The translations under genes were made by a program, and so were the position numbers. Under the pieces are notes generated by a model that was not told where the DNA came from, made no database searches, and was given only the letters and a program-made list of their open reading frames with translations. From Halomonas sp. UBA3074 (GTDB lineage Bacteria > Pseudomonadota > Gammaproteobacteria > Pseudomonadales > Halomonadaceae): 64,000 nucleotides of DNA. This document shows, one piece after another, positions 9,207 to 19,800 of this stretch. The stretch covers positions 133,019-197,018 of the forward strand of contig NZ_DFBS01000008.1 of assembly GCF_002366715.1 (NCBI RefSeq), in the 5' to 3' direction. How positions within the stretch are numbered: the stretch's first letter is position 1; every line of letters begins with the position of its first letter.

Positions 9207-9995
9207 ATGAAACGCACATCCAACAGCCAACCTCTTCTTCACTTTAAAAAAGCGATGCTGTTACCGGCGGTACTGGGCGCAGCCTTATCGCTTGGTGCTA
9301 CTACGGCAAACGCACAGGAAGTGCTAAAAGCAGGCGGAACGCCAAGCGGGATTCCGTTTACGTTCCTGGACGTGCAAACCAATGAGATCACCGGCGCGAT
9401 GGTCGATCTGGTCAATGCACTGGGCGAAGATATGGGCTATGAGGTCACTATTCAGGAGTCTCAGTTCAACGCCTTGATACCCTCGCTGACCGCTGGGCAT
9501 ATCGACATAATTTCCGCCGCAATGCTGAAGACCGAAGAGCGCGCCAAACAGGTCGCGTTCAGCGATGATGTCTACCCCTATGGCGAAGGGGTCGTTACCC
9601 GTCAGGACTACGATGGCGAGATCAACACACTGGAAGACCTCTCAGGCGAAGTGACTGGCGCCCAGGTCGGTACCACCTACGTCGAACAGCTCAACAACAT
9701 GGGCATTTTTCCAGAGATCCGCAATTACGACTCTTGGGCAGACATGATGCGTGACATCTCGTTAGGCCGCATCGTGGCGGGTGTCGGTGATGCCCCCATC
9801 ATGAGCTACCACCTCAGCCAAGACCGCTTTCCAGAACTCCAGCTAGCAGACAACTACGAGCAGGAAATGGTTGGCCATATCGGCTTTGCGGTTGACCAGG
9901 AAAACACCGAACTGCTGGAACAAGTGAACACCTCGCTTGCTCACCTGAAAGAGAATGGCACTCTCGATGCCATCTTCGAAGAGTGGGGCTTGTAA
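9207..9995 (+). CDS. ABC transporter periplasmic amino-acid-type binding protein
   Basis: A 262-residue SBP of the polar amino-acid (family 3) type. The signal peptide runs to about residue 36 (GATTANAQE). The mature protein has FNALIPSLTAGHIDIISAAM and TEERAKQVAFSD, which are hallmark segments of this family. It is followed by a permease and an ATPase, completing an importer. The ligand is not readable. The co-transcribed FAD oxidoreductase suggests an amine, amino acid or N-methylated osmolyte. Confidence 0.88.
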   Translation: MKRTSNSQPLLHFKKAMLLPAVLGAALSLGATTANAQEVLKAGGTPSGIPFTFLDVQTNEITGAMVDLVNALGEDMGYEVTIQESQFNALIPSLTAGHIDIISAAMLKTEERAKQVAFSDDVYPYGEGVVTRQDYDGEINTLEDLSGEVTGAQVGTTYVEQLNNMGIFPEIRNYDSWADMMRDISLGRIVAGVGDAPIMSYHLSQDRFPELQLADNYEQEMVGHIGFAVDQENTELLEQVNTSLAHLKENGTLDAIFEEWGL

Positions 9996-10115
9996 ACCAC
10001 ACCCAGGTAACCCACCGGCAGCGTTAACGAAACAGCCTGCTAATGATCACCCCAGCACTGCTTCACTGCCTCTTCGGGGGTAGTTGAAGAAGTGCATGCA
10101 AAATAAAGGCTTCCC

Positions 10116-10781
10116 ATGGAGTTTTCGGACATCACCGCCTTTCTACCCATTCTATTAAAAGGTGCTCTGATTACGGTGCAGATCACCATTGGCGCCCTAC
10201 TGCTAAGCACCCTGCTCGGCCTGCTCTTAGCCCTGATGAAGCTCTCGCCCGTGCGGGCGCTGTCGCTCACTGCAGGCACCTTCATCAATGTGGTGCGCGG
10301 CCTACCGATTATCGTTCAACTGTTTTATATCTACTTCGTACTCCCCGAACTCGGCATACAACTTAGCGCCTTCCAGGCAAGTATTATCGGGCTTGGCGTC
10401 GCCTATAGCGCCTACCAGGCGGAAAACTTCCGCGCCGGTATCGAAGCGATTGAAGCAGGGCAAATTGAAGCCGCCAGATCCATCGGCATGAAAAGCAAGC
10501 TCATCATGCGCCGCGTCGTACTGCCCCAGGCGATACGCATTGCGCTGCCACCCTATGGCAATACGGCCGTCATGATTCTGAAAGACTCATCGCTAGCCTC
10601 CACCATCACTGTCGCCGAAATGACCCGGGCCGGGCAGTTAATTGCCGCCTCCACCTTTCAGAACACCACGGTCTACACTCTGGTCGCCCTGCTCTACCTC
10701 TGCCTTAGCCTACCGCTGATTTTTGGGGTTAACCGCCTAGAGCGCTATTTCGGAAAGTCGGCGAAAGGAGGTAAAGCATGA
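10116..10781 (+). CDS. ABC transporter permease, polar amino-acid family
   Basis: A 221-residue inner-membrane protein with about five transmembrane segments and the HisM/GlnP-type coupling loop [21 protein letters not shown]. It overlaps the ATPase gene by 4 bp. Only one permease gene is present, so the transporter probably works as a homodimer. It lies 120 bp downstream of the binding-protein gene. Confidence 0.9.
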   Translation: MEFSDITAFLPILLKGALITVQITIGALLLSTLLGLLLALMKLSPVRALSLTAGTFINVVRGLPIIVQLFYIYFVLPELGIQLSAFQASIIGLGVAYSAYQAENFRAGIEAIEAGQIEAARSIGMKSKLIMRRVVLPQAIRIALPPYGNTAVMILKDSSLASTITVAEMTRAGQLIAASTFQNTTVYTLVALLYLCLSLPLIFGVNRLERYFGKSAKGGKA

Positions 10782-11506
10782 TCAACATCAACGCTATTCA
10801 CAAATCCTTCGGCGACGTAGAAGTGCTCAAGGGGGTCAGCCTAACGGTCGCCAAGGGAGAAGTGGTGTGTCTGATTGGCCCCTCGGGCTCTGGCAAATCG
10901 ACGGTGCTTCGCTGTATCAACGGGCTGGAGTCCTATGACCAAGGCAGCATTACGATCAACGACCGTCAGGTTGATGTGGCCAGCAAGGATATAAACGACC
11001 TGCGCACCCAAGTCGGCATGGTTTTCCAGCGCTTCAACCTGTTCCCCCACCGCACGGTGGTCGAAAACGTGATGGAAGGGCCGATCTTCGTCAAAAACGA
11101 ACCCCGTGAAACCGCCCACGCCAACGCCATCGCGCTGTTGGAGAAAGTCGGGCTGGGTGACAAAGTCGAAGCCTACCCGCAGCAGCTATCCGGCGGCCAA
11201 CAGCAGCGTGTCGCCATTGCCCGCGCCCTGGCCATGCAACCGGAAGCCATTCTGTTCGATGAACCCACCTCCGCCCTCGACCCCGAACTGGTGGGCGATG
11301 TGTTAATCGTCATGCGCGACCTGGCCAATGAAGGCATGACCATGGTGGTCGTCACCCATGAAATGGGCTTTGCCAAGGAAGTCGCCGACCGCGTCTGCTT
11401 TTTGTATGGCGGACAGATTGTCGAATCCGGCGATGCCCACACGCTGCTTACCCAGCCTACCCACGAGCGCACCCAGGATTTCCTGCGTCGTGTGCTAAAC
11501 CATTAA
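10778..11506 (+). CDS. ABC transporter ATP-binding protein, polar amino-acid family
   Basis: A 242-residue ATPase with Walker [11 protein letters not shown]-loop [10 protein letters not shown], signature [15 protein letters not shown] and Walker [12 protein letters not shown]. It is of GlnQ/HisP type. It overlaps the permease gene by 4 bp and is followed 12 bp later by the FAD oxidoreductase, so all are probably one transcript. Confidence 0.93.
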   Translation: MININAIHKSFGDVEVLKGVSLTVAKGEVVCLIGPSGSGKSTVLRCINGLESYDQGSITINDRQVDVASKDINDLRTQVGMVFQRFNLFPHRTVVENVMEGPIFVKNEPRETAHANAIALLEKVGLGDKVEAYPQQLSGGQQQRVAIARALAMQPEAILFDEPTSALDPELVGDVLIVMRDLANEGMTMVVVTHEMGFAKEVADRVCFLYGGQIVESGDAHTLLTQPTHERTQDFLRRVLNH

Positions 11507-11518
11507 CGGAGACCAAGG

Positions 11519-12811
11519 ATGGCAAACTCATCTCATATGCCCCCCTCCCTGTGGGCTGACACAGCCTCCGCGGGCAGAGACTACCCAGCGTTGCAGGGCG
11601 CTCAGCGCAGCGATGTGGTGATCATCGGCGGCGGTTTTACCGGCCTTTCCGCCGCCCTGGCCCTCGCCAAGCGCGGCATCAGCACAGTGTTACTGGAAGC
11701 CGAAAGCATCGGCTGGGGCGCCTCCGGCCGTAACGGCGGCCAAGTCATCCCCGGCCTCAAATACGACCCGGATGAACTGATCACACGCTATGGCGAAGAA
11801 CGCGGAGAACGCATGATCGCGCTCTCAGCCCACAATGCCGATGTGGTGTTTGACCTGATAAAGCAGCACAACATTGACTGCGACGCCCAACAGCGCGGCT
11901 GGATTCAACCCGCCGTTACCCACGCCAGCCTGAAAGCGATTGAATCCCGCGCCCGCCAATGGCAATCACGCGGCGTAGAGATCGCCTGGTTAAACCAGCA
12001 GCAGTGCGCGGAGCGTCTCGGCACCTCAGAGTATCTTGGCGGCTGGGTAGACCCCAGGGCCGGCGGGCTAAATCCGCTCGCCTACGCCCGCGGGCTGGCA
12101 CAGGCAGCGCATGAACATGGAGCAAGGCTGCATGAACACACCCGCGTCACCTCGCTGACCCGCACCGAAGGGCGCTGGCGCGTCACGGCGGAAGGCGGTA
12201 CGGAAATTCAGGCAGAACGGGTTCTACTCTGCACCAACGGCTACAGCGACGCCCTGCAACCCAAGCTTGCCAGCAGCCTGATCGCCGCCAACAGTTATCA
12301 GATCGCCACCCGCCCCCTCACGGCAGAGGAAGGCAGCCAAATATTGCCCGGAGGCGAAGTGGCGTCGGATGCCCGCAAGCTGCTGCTCTATTTTCGCCGC
12401 GACCGAGACGGCCGCCTGCTGATGGGCGGTCGAGGCTCCTTCAACGACCCGCGTAAGCCCAACGACTTTCGGCACCTCGAAAACGCCATTATCAAACTCT
12501 ACCCACAGCTAAAGGACGTAGAGATCGCCTTTCGCTGGGCAGGCCGTATCGCCATCACCCAGGATTCGCTTCCACATGTACACGAACCCCAGCCAGGGCT
12601 CACCGTGGCGCTGGGCTATAACGGCCGAGGTGTTGCCATGGGTAGCCATCTGGGTAAATTACTGGGAGAACACCTCGGTGAACATTCGCTGGAGGAAGCC
12701 CTACCTTTTCCCATAACCCCCATCAAGCCGATTCCCCTGCACGGCCTACAAAGGCTGTATGTTGAAACGGTGGTCAATTACTATCGGGCCAGAGACTGGC
12801 TGGAGCGCTAA
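11519..12811 (+). CDS. FAD-dependent oxidoreductase of the DAO family (PuuB-like)
   Basis: A 430-residue flavoprotein with an N-terminal dinucleotide fold, IIGGGFTGLSAALALAKRG, then SIGWGASGRNGGQV and a C-terminal GYNGRGVAMGSHLGKLL FAD-contact stretch. This arrangement is typical of gamma-glutamylputrescine oxidase and related amine/D-amino-acid oxidases. An ABC importer upstream and a semialdehyde dehydrogenase downstream suggest an imported amine deaminated to an aldehyde. The exact substrate is unknown; no gamma-glutamylputrescine synthetase gene is visible nearby. Confidence 0.85.
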   Translation: MANSSHMPPSLWADTASAGRDYPALQGAQRSDVVIIGGGFTGLSAALALAKRGISTVLLEAESIGWGASGRNGGQVIPGLKYDPDELITRYGEERGERMIALSAHNADVVFDLIKQHNIDCDAQQRGWIQPAVTHASLKAIESRARQWQSRGVEIAWLNQQQCAERLGTSEYLGGWVDPRAGGLNPLAYARGLAQAAHEHGARLHEHTRVTSLTRTEGRWRVTAEGGTEIQAERVLLCTNGYSDALQPKLASSLIAANSYQIATRPLTAEEGSQILPGGEVASDARKLLLYFRRDRDGRLLMGGRGSFNDPRKPNDFRHLENAIIKLYPQLKDVEIAFRWAGRIAITQDSLPHVHEPQPGLTVALGYNGRGVAMGSHLGKLLGEHLGEHSLEEALPFPITPIKPIPLHGLQRLYVETVVNYYRARDWLER

Positions 12812-12907
12812 ACCGCCCAGACGCTTCCACACCAACACACAAGATGTTGATACGCTCCCCTTGCGGCCTCGCCCCCAAGGGGAACACGTAAGGAACCCTA
12901 TAAAAGC

Positions 12908-13702
12908 ATGAAGCACGCCAACGCCAACGAACCACGCTCGCCGCAGTTCAATCAATCCCTTGCGAAAGCGTTTGACCTGCTTGAGCTGTTTGACGCCCAG
13001 CACAGCGAGCTCAGCCTCTCAGAAATCGCCAAGTTTTCAGGGTTGAGCATGGGCTCGGTGCAGCGCATCACCCACTCGCTCGAACAGCTCGGCTACCTGG
13101 TCAAAGCCCCCTCCAGCCGCAAATACCGGCTCGGCATCCGCCTGATGACCCTCTCCGCCAACTATTTGGAAGCCGATTTACTGGTCGATTGCGCCAACCC
13201 CTACCTCTCGGAACTGAGCAACAGCTGCCTGGAAACCGTGTCGCTCACCGAACCCTGCGGGCTCGATATGATCTACATGGCCCGTTTTACCAGCCGCCAC
13301 TACATTCCCATTCATATGCCGGTGGGCAGCAGCGTGCCAATGTACTGCTCCGCCTCCGGAAGAGCATACTTATCGGCGATGGACGACACCCGCGTTCACG
13401 ACTATTTAACCGCCTGTGAGCTAAAGGCCCATACGCCCAATACGATTACCGATATCGACACCCTTAGCGAGCTGATCCGTGAATGCCGCTCACGCGGGGT
13501 CGCCTGGAACGACGCCGAATACTTTCTCGGCGATATCAATATTGCCGCGCCGATACGCAACGCTGCGGGTACTCCCGTCGCTGCCGTGCACATCACCACC
13601 CCTAGCAGCCGGTGGACCCTCGACCGCGCCCTGGAACAGCTCGCGCCCTCGTTAATGGAGTGTGCCCGCGCCATTACCAAAGCGGCCCGCATGCGTAGCT
13701 AA
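12908..13702 (+). CDS. IclR-family transcriptional regulator
   Basis: A 264-residue protein with an N-terminal winged helix (SEIAKFSGLSMGSVQRITHSLEQLGYLVK, about residues 35-65) and a C-terminal IclR effector domain containing SASGRAYLSAM. It lies 96 bp after the oxidoreductase gene and before the aldehyde dehydrogenase. I infer that it controls this catabolic cluster. Confidence 0.88.
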   Translation: MKHANANEPRSPQFNQSLAKAFDLLELFDAQHSELSLSEIAKFSGLSMGSVQRITHSLEQLGYLVKAPSSRKYRLGIRLMTLSANYLEADLLVDCANPYLSELSNSCLETVSLTEPCGLDMIYMARFTSRHYIPIHMPVGSSVPMYCSASGRAYLSAMDDTRVHDYLTACELKAHTPNTITDIDTLSELIRECRSRGVAWNDAEYFLGDINIAAPIRNAAGTPVAAVHITTPSSRWTLDRALEQLAPSLMECARAITKAARMRS

Positions 13703-13796
13703 AACTATTGATTACGCCGAATATTTTTAGCATCACCTTATACCTCGGGGAAACAAAATAAACTTATAAAAACTCAATGAGAAATCAAAGGAACTG

Positions 13797-13811
13797 ATTG
13801 ATTAAATCAAT
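13797..13811. promoter_or_regulatory. 15-bp perfect palindrome in the aldehyde dehydrogenase promoter region
   Basis: ATTGATT-A-AATCAAT is perfectly symmetric and lies about 140 bp before the dehydrogenase start. It is a candidate operator for the IclR regulator encoded just upstream; no half-site matching the 9079 palindrome is present. Confidence 0.35.
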
Positions 13812-13950
13812 GCCCGTAAGTAAGTACCTTTATTATGCAGAGGCGCTCAGTTTGTACTAGAGTGGTCCTGTATTAGAAATAGACCGGTCGATTAAGCGTC
13901 CAGGAGCTGGACGTCATGACCAACACATTGATCTATAGATAGGAGATCTT

Positions 13951-15333
13951 ATGAGCAACAGCATCACGACGATTAACCCGACTAACGGTGAAGCACTCGA
14001 TACTTACGCACTCATGAGCAGTGTTGAAGCCAAGCAAGTAGTCGATGCCTGCTACGATGCTTTTCTCGATTGGCGCCTGGAGTCACTCGAAAGCCGCGCC
14101 AAAACGGTGAAGGCGATTGGCCAAGCGATGCAAGCGCACAAAGAAGAGCTTGCCGACCTTATGGTCAAAGAGATGGGCAAACTGCCTTCTCAAGCGCGCC
14201 AGGAAGTCGATTTGTGTACCGCTATTTGTGACTACACCGCTGAACACGGCCCTAAGAAGCTAGCCGATGAAGAGCGTCAGCCGGGTAATGGTGAGCGTGG
14301 CTTTGTGACCTATTCACCCATGGGCGTCATTTACGGCATCCAGCCCTGGAACTTCCCCGCTTATCAAGTCGTTCGCTACTCTATCGCCAATATCATGGCG
14401 GGTAACGGCGTCCTGCTGAAGCACGCAGAAAACGTGACAGGTAGCGGCCTGCTGTTGGAAAAAATCTATCGTGAAGCAGGACTTCCCGAGAACGTTTTCC
14501 GCACACTCGTGATCTCTCATGACACTTCTGACGAAGTCATCGCTCACTCTGCAGTGCGCGGTGTTACGCTCACAGGCAGCGACGGCGCGGGTCGCAAAGT
14601 GGCTGCTAAAGCCGCTGAGCACCTCAAAAAGACTGTGCTTGAGCTGGGCTCTAACGATGCCTACCTGGTGCTTGATGATGCCGACATGGATGTGGCGATC
14701 GACACCTGCGTTCAGGGGCGTGTCTACAACGGCGGTCAAACCTGTGTGGCGGCCAAGCGGTTTGTAGTGACTGAAAAGAACTATGAAGCGTTCAAAGAGC
14801 GCTACGTAGAGCGCATGCAGTCGCTAAAAGCGGGTGATCCGACCCAAGAAGGTAGCGACCTTGGCCCCATGGCCCGCGTTGACTTGCGCGATGGTCTTCA
14901 CGACCAAGTGGAAGAGAGCGTTCGCAAAGGCGCAAAGATTCTCTGCGGTGGTGAAAAGCCATCCGGTAAAGGCGCATTTTATCCGGTCACCGTGCTGGAT
15001 AACGTGACCCCCGGTCAGCCAGCATACGACGACGAACTGTTTGGACCGGTTGCCGCCCTGATTCGCGCCAAAGATGATGAAGATGCAATGCGTATCGCCA
15101 ACGACAGCCGTTATGGCCTGGGCGGGGGCATCATCTCTAAAGACGTTAAGCGCGCAACAGAGCTTGCCAGCAAGTACTTCGATACTGGCATGGTGTTTAT
15201 CAACGGCTTTGGTGTCGCTACACCGGAGATGCCCTTCGGTGGTGTTAAAGACTCCGGTTACGGTCGTGAACACGGCGGCTTTGGCATGCTTGAGTTCGTC
15301 AATGCCAAATCAGTTATCGTCGTTCAAGAGTAA
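13951..15333 (+). CDS. NAD(P)-dependent succinate-semialdehyde dehydrogenase, Sad/YneI-like
   Basis: A 460-residue ALDH. The catalytic residues are in LELGSNDAYLVLDDAD (glutamate) and YNGGQTCVAAKRFVV (cysteine). The LGSND variant and the short length fit the Sad/YneI subgroup rather than GabD. A strong AGGAGAT site precedes the ATG. It probably oxidises an aldehyde made by the upstream FAD oxidoreductase. The window therefore carries two semialdehyde dehydrogenases of different subfamilies. Substrate range is inferred. Confidence 0.85.
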   Translation: MSNSITTINPTNGEALDTYALMSSVEAKQVVDACYDAFLDWRLESLESRAKTVKAIGQAMQAHKEELADLMVKEMGKLPSQARQEVDLCTAICDYTAEHGPKKLADEERQPGNGERGFVTYSPMGVIYGIQPWNFPAYQVVRYSIANIMAGNGVLLKHAENVTGSGLLLEKIYREAGLPENVFRTLVISHDTSDEVIAHSAVRGVTLTGSDGAGRKVAAKAAEHLKKTVLELGSNDAYLVLDDADMDVAIDTCVQGRVYNGGQTCVAAKRFVVTEKNYEAFKERYVERMQSLKAGDPTQEGSDLGPMARVDLRDGLHDQVEESVRKGAKILCGGEKPSGKGAFYPVTVLDNVTPGQPAYDDELFGPVAALIRAKDDEDAMRIANDSRYGLGGGIISKDVKRATELASKYFDTGMVFINGFGVATPEMPFGGVKDSGYGREHGGFGMLEFVNAKSVIVVQE

Positions 15334-15385
15334 TACGGTGAGCAACCGCAACAACATGCTGTGAGTTGTGAGTTGTAAAAAACTA

Positions 15386-15421
15386 ACGCCGCAGGCCTTC
15401 ATCAGGCCTGCGGCGTTTTTG
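15386..15421 (+). terminator. Rho-independent terminator
   Basis: A perfect 12-bp GC-rich stem (ACGCCGCAGGCC with its complement) and a 7-nt loop are followed by a run of six T. It ends the aldehyde dehydrogenase transcript and faces the converging pgpA operon. Confidence 0.92.
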
Positions 15422-15446
15422 TTGTGCGTATGATTAAGAGCTTAGA

Positions 15447-15935
15447 TTAAGAGCTTAAATGTTGTTCAGACGCTCGGCGCTGCCATAGCTTTATGCCTAT
15501 CGCCATAATCACCCACGTTATCAACGCTGCGACAACATCGTCTAAAACAATACCGAAACCGCCATGCACAAACTCAGTTAGATGAATCGGCGGTGGTTTT
15601 AACGCATCAAAGAAGCGGTAAACACCAAACCCAAGCGCCATTACCACGGGATGACGCGCTGCCGCTAAGCCAATAACCGCAAGCGGAAAGGCTACATACT
15701 CGTCGGCGACAATACTGCCATGATCCAACCCATCATAATGCCAGGCGGCAACGTGGCAAACCGGCACTGCCAGCACCAACAGAACCGCCATTACGATCCC
15801 TTGCTGACCCACCGGGCGGCCTAATAACCACCACGCCAAGGGAATCCCCAACAAAGAACCAAACGTACCGGGCGCAATCGGTGCTAGGCCTAGTCCAAAG
15901 CCCGTCGCCAACCAAAAATTAAACGTATCCAGCAT
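15447..15935 (-). CDS. pgpA: Phosphatidylglycerophosphatase A
   Basis: A 162-residue membrane protein that removes the phosphate of phosphatidylglycerophosphate in phosphatidylglycerol synthesis. The family signatures GLGLAPIAPGTFGSLLG, IVADEYVAFPL, YRFFDALKPPPI and GIVLDDVVAAL are all visible. Its ATG overlaps the stop codon of the upstream TerB-like gene (TAATG), indicating translational coupling. Confidence 0.92.
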   Translation of the reverse strand: MLDTFNFWLATGFGLGLAPIAPGTFGSLLGIPLAWWLLGRPVGQQGIVMAVLLVLAVPVCHVAAWHYDGLDHGSIVADEYVAFPLAVIGLAAARHPVVMALGFGVYRFFDALKPPPIHLTEFVHGGFGIVLDDVVAALITWVIMAIGIKLWQRRASEQHLSS

Positions 15936-16678
15936 TAACCCGCCTGCTCAGCTTGACGCTCAAGTTCGGCAGTCATCTCTTTAGGTAAGTTAAGGGCACT
16001 GGCTAGCTGGTCCAGCCAAGCGCGTTCCATAGGGTTTTGATCGTCGGTCACTGCCACACTAATCAGGTACATCTCGCGTGCCGCCTGAGGGGAATCTGCT
16101 TCACGGGCCAGGGCTTGTGCATCCAGGGGTGCTTTTAACTGCTTTTCCACCCAGTTGTGCATCTCTTGATCGGCACCTAAGGCATCGATCTGCTCGGTGA
16201 TCAACGCCTGTTCCTGCTCATCAATGTGACCATCGGCACGTGCCGCCATAATCATTGCTTGCAGTAGTTCCAGGCTGCGACGCTCTTGGATCTCACCGCT
16301 GAGCACTTCAACCCGTTCGCCCTCTGAGGCATTTTGAGCAGTATTTTGCTGCCCACTGTCAGTTTTTGCCGCCTGAGAGCTTTGCCATGCTTTCCACGCC
16401 AGCATGCCTACCCCGGCAATCGCGCCATATTTTAGCGCTTTGCCACCCATGCTGCGGCCGCGCTTAGAGCCCACTAACATCCCCATGGCACCGCCACCGA
16501 GCAGGCTTTTAACATCAAAACCACCGGATGAGCTGCTTCCTTGGCCACTACTACCGCCGCCTAATTGCTTAGAAAGCCCACTCAGGATGCCTTTAACATC
16601 GACACCGCTGCTGCTACCGCCCTTCTGGCTACCGCCGGCTTGCTGCATCAGCTGCTGTAAAATCTTGCTTGCGTTCAT
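15935..16678 (-). CDS. TerB-like / DUF533 tellurite-resistance-type protein
   Basis: A 247-residue protein. The N-terminal ~65 residues are rich in glycine and serine (low complexity). A short hydrophobic stretch follows (KYGAIAGVGMLAWKAW), then a C-terminal all-helical TerB-like domain (about 130-240) with AMIMAARADGHIDEQEQALI, a typical acidic metal-binding signature of the DUF533/TerB fold. Its function is not established. It is coupled to pgpA by overlapping stop and start codons. Confidence 0.8.
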   Translation of the reverse strand: MNASKILQQLMQQAGGSQKGGSSSGVDVKGILSGLSKQLGGGSSGQGSSSSGGFDVKSLLGGGAMGMLVGSKRGRSMGGKALKYGAIAGVGMLAWKAWQSSQAAKTDSGQQNTAQNASEGERVEVLSGEIQERRSLELLQAMIMAARADGHIDEQEQALITEQIDALGADQEMHNWVEKQLKAPLDAQALAREADSPQAAREMYLISVAVTDDQNPMERAWLDQLASALNLPKEMTAELERQAEQAG

Positions 16679-16815
16679 CCTTGTACTCCTAAGTCAGTAT
16701 TATCTTTAGAGCGATAGATTCGATTCGTTCTCTTTATAAAACATTCTGTATGAACGCAGCATGAACTAACGCTGGCTTGGGCTTTAGATACCTTGGTCTT
16801 TAAATGCCTGAGGCA

Positions 16816-19800
16816 TTAAAAAAGTGCGCCCTTCACTTCCACCGAGCTCCCGTGCCGGCTCGCGCTCACCTCTATACGGACTGGCATTTGCTCTTTGAGC
16901 TCGCTGACATGGGAAATCACCCCAATCATGCGCCCACCCATTTGCAGTTCACTCAACATGTTAATGGCTTGATCCAGAGCATCCTGATCGAGGCTACCAA
17001 ACCCTTCATCGATAAATAGCGTATCCAGTTGAATACCGCCAGCGTAAGCCTGCACCACATCCGAAAGACCCAACGCTAGCGACAGCGCAGCCATGAAAGA
17101 CTCCCCGCCGGAAAGCGTGGCTACCGAACGGTTCTTGCCAGTATAGGTGTCCGCTACATCCAGCTCGAGACCTGACGCTTTATTGCCTTTAGTGGGGTCC
17201 TCGCGGCGCACCAACTGATAACGCCCGCGGCTCATGCGTACTAGCCGTTCAGAAGCCTGAATCAGTACGTCATCCAGCAGCACGCCGAGCACGAAGCGTT
17301 GCAGGCTAATGCGATGCCCGGTGCGACCGTTAGCGACTTCGCTTAGTGTGCCCCACACCTGATACTGGGCTTCAAGTTCAGCCTGAGCCGTGTGAGCCTT
17401 GGCCAGTTTTTGGCGGATGCCATGCAACGTGGCTAAGCGTCCATCCAGCGTCCGCCACGCCTCTAGCTGGGAGTTTTCTTCCGCTTGGGCGGCCTCGGTT
17501 TGACTAGAAAGCGCAGCCAAATCGGGGGGCGTTTTTTCAGCCAGTTGAGCGTGGTAATTCTGCAGCGCCCCTTCTAATTCGGCCAAACGGCGCTGGTACG
17601 TGTCTACCTGTTGAATGAGCTCCTGACGCTGAGCGTCATCCAGTTGGGCTGCCTGAAAGGCGGCCTCATCCTCAAAGGGGCTGGCCTGAAGCGCTGACTG
17701 CCACTCTACTTGGGTCTGTTCAAGTGTTTGTTTAGCCTGCTCGACTCGCTCGCTGGCTCCCCTTACTTGCTCGTCTGCTCGTGCCAGTTGGGTTTGGCTG
17801 TTCGCCAGCGCCTGCTGAGCGCTTTCCCAGGCTTGTTCAATTTGGGTAACTTGGCGCTCGAGTTCCGTGAGCGTTTGTTGCATTGCGGCAGGATCACGAG
17901 CATCGTCAGGCAGCGACTGACTCAACTGATCGCGCTGGCTTTCTAGCCTTAACGCGTCCTCTTTGGCTTTTTCAACCGCAGGCCGCTGGGCTTTAAGCTG
18001 TTTATCCAGTGCGCCCCATTCACGCCTTAACGCATCACGGGCGGTGATTTGTTGGCTAATCTCGCGCTCAACGCTTGCCTGCCGAGAGACCTGGCGATGC
18101 AACTCATCGCAGGTTTTTTGTAGCTCATTCAGCGGTTGGCTAGCCCACTCGCCTAATTGCTGATTGAGTCGCTGTACTTGCTCGCTGTGGTAGCTTATCT
18201 GCTGCGCTAGCTGTTGGTGATGGCGTTCAGCGCCCTGGAAAGATTGACGGGCCTGCGCCTGGGCTGAGCGTGCGTCTTCCACCTGCTCTTTGGTGACGAT
18301 GTCTGCGTTATTAACGGCCGGGGCCGGATGCGCCAGGCTGCCGCAGACAGGGCAAGGGGCATCATCCTCAAGAGTGAGCGCTAACAGCGCGGCCTGCCCT
18401 TGGTGCCACCGCATCTCCTGCTCAGTAGCGAAGCGTTCCGCCTGCTCTGACTCACTGCGCCGTTGATCTAGCGCTGCTGTTGCCTGCTGTTGTTGCGTGG
18501 TGAGCTCGCGTCCCTGATCGGTTAGCGCATCCAGCTCTTTACGTTGGGTTAGCAGCGTTTCATAGCGATGTAGCTCAACAGGGGCGCTGGCCAGCTGCTG
18601 GCGTTCCGCCTGTAACCGTTCGAGGTTAACGCCTGCCGCTTCTCCCTGTTGGCGAATGGTGTCCAGTTGCGCCTCATCGCGCTTGAGGGCACCGTTAGCT
18701 TGTTGCCAAGCGGCCTGTGCCGTTTGGAATCGCGCCTGTAGTTCGCTTAATTGTTGGCCTTTGTGAATAAACTCGCTCAACTGGCGATGACGTTCACGCA
18801 GTTCAGGGAGCCCTGCCTGACGCTCGCGGGCCGCCTCAAATGCACGCTGCGCCTGCTCCGCGCTAGTGCGCTGGTTGCTCAGTGCGGCGTCTGCCTGCTG
18901 CTGTTCCGCGTGCGCGGTGCTTAGTGCCTGCTGCGCTTGGGTTAACGCCGTACGCTGGGGGCGCAACACCTGTGCGTGTTCACTTTGGGTCAAATGGTCC
19001 TGAATGCTGATGATCTGGCTTTGCTGTTCAAGATGGCGCGTTTTTTCATCCGCCAAGCTATCCCGCGCTTCAAACTGACGCTGAAGTGCCTGGGCATCAT
19101 CGCGCTGTTTTTCGGCTTTACGTCGCTGCAGTTGGGCGGTTTCGAAGTCCTTTCGCGCTTGCTCAACCTGGGGCGTCAACGCTTCAAGCTCTTGCTCTAA
19201 AGCCGCTTCACTCTCCAGCTCACCACCGGCGAGAATGCCGCTGATATGTTGGCGATGCTCTTTCACTTCTCGTTCTATCTGATTGGCCTGAAGGCGCAAA
19301 CGCTCTTCAATACGCTGAAATATTTGCGTTTGAAACAGCTGGGAAAAAATCTCCTCGCGCTTTTTGGAGTCAGCGATCAGCAATTCGCGAAACTTGCCTT
19401 GGGGCAGCACCATCACTTGGCGAAACTGGTTGGCATCCAGGCCTATCAAGGTTTGCAGCTCAGCGGTGGCATCGTTGACTTTGCGCGCCACCAAGCAGGT
19501 CTCTACCTCGCCATCCGCGTTTAAGCGCCATAGCTGCGCTTCCGCGTTATGGGTGGTGGTGCCTTCGCCACGTGCCTTGGGGCGCTCTTGCTGCGGCACG
19601 CGGCGTACCCGGTAATCCGCCCCGCGCAAGCGAAAATCAAGCGTAACTTCCGTTAGCAGCGTGGCGTTCGCTTGGTCGCAGCGCATCTGAGAAGGTTCAC
19701 GCTCATTACCCGTCGTTTGGCCATAGAGCGCAAAACATAACGCATCCAGAATCGAACTTTTGCCCGCGCCTGTTGGGCCATTAATCAGAAATAGCGGGCT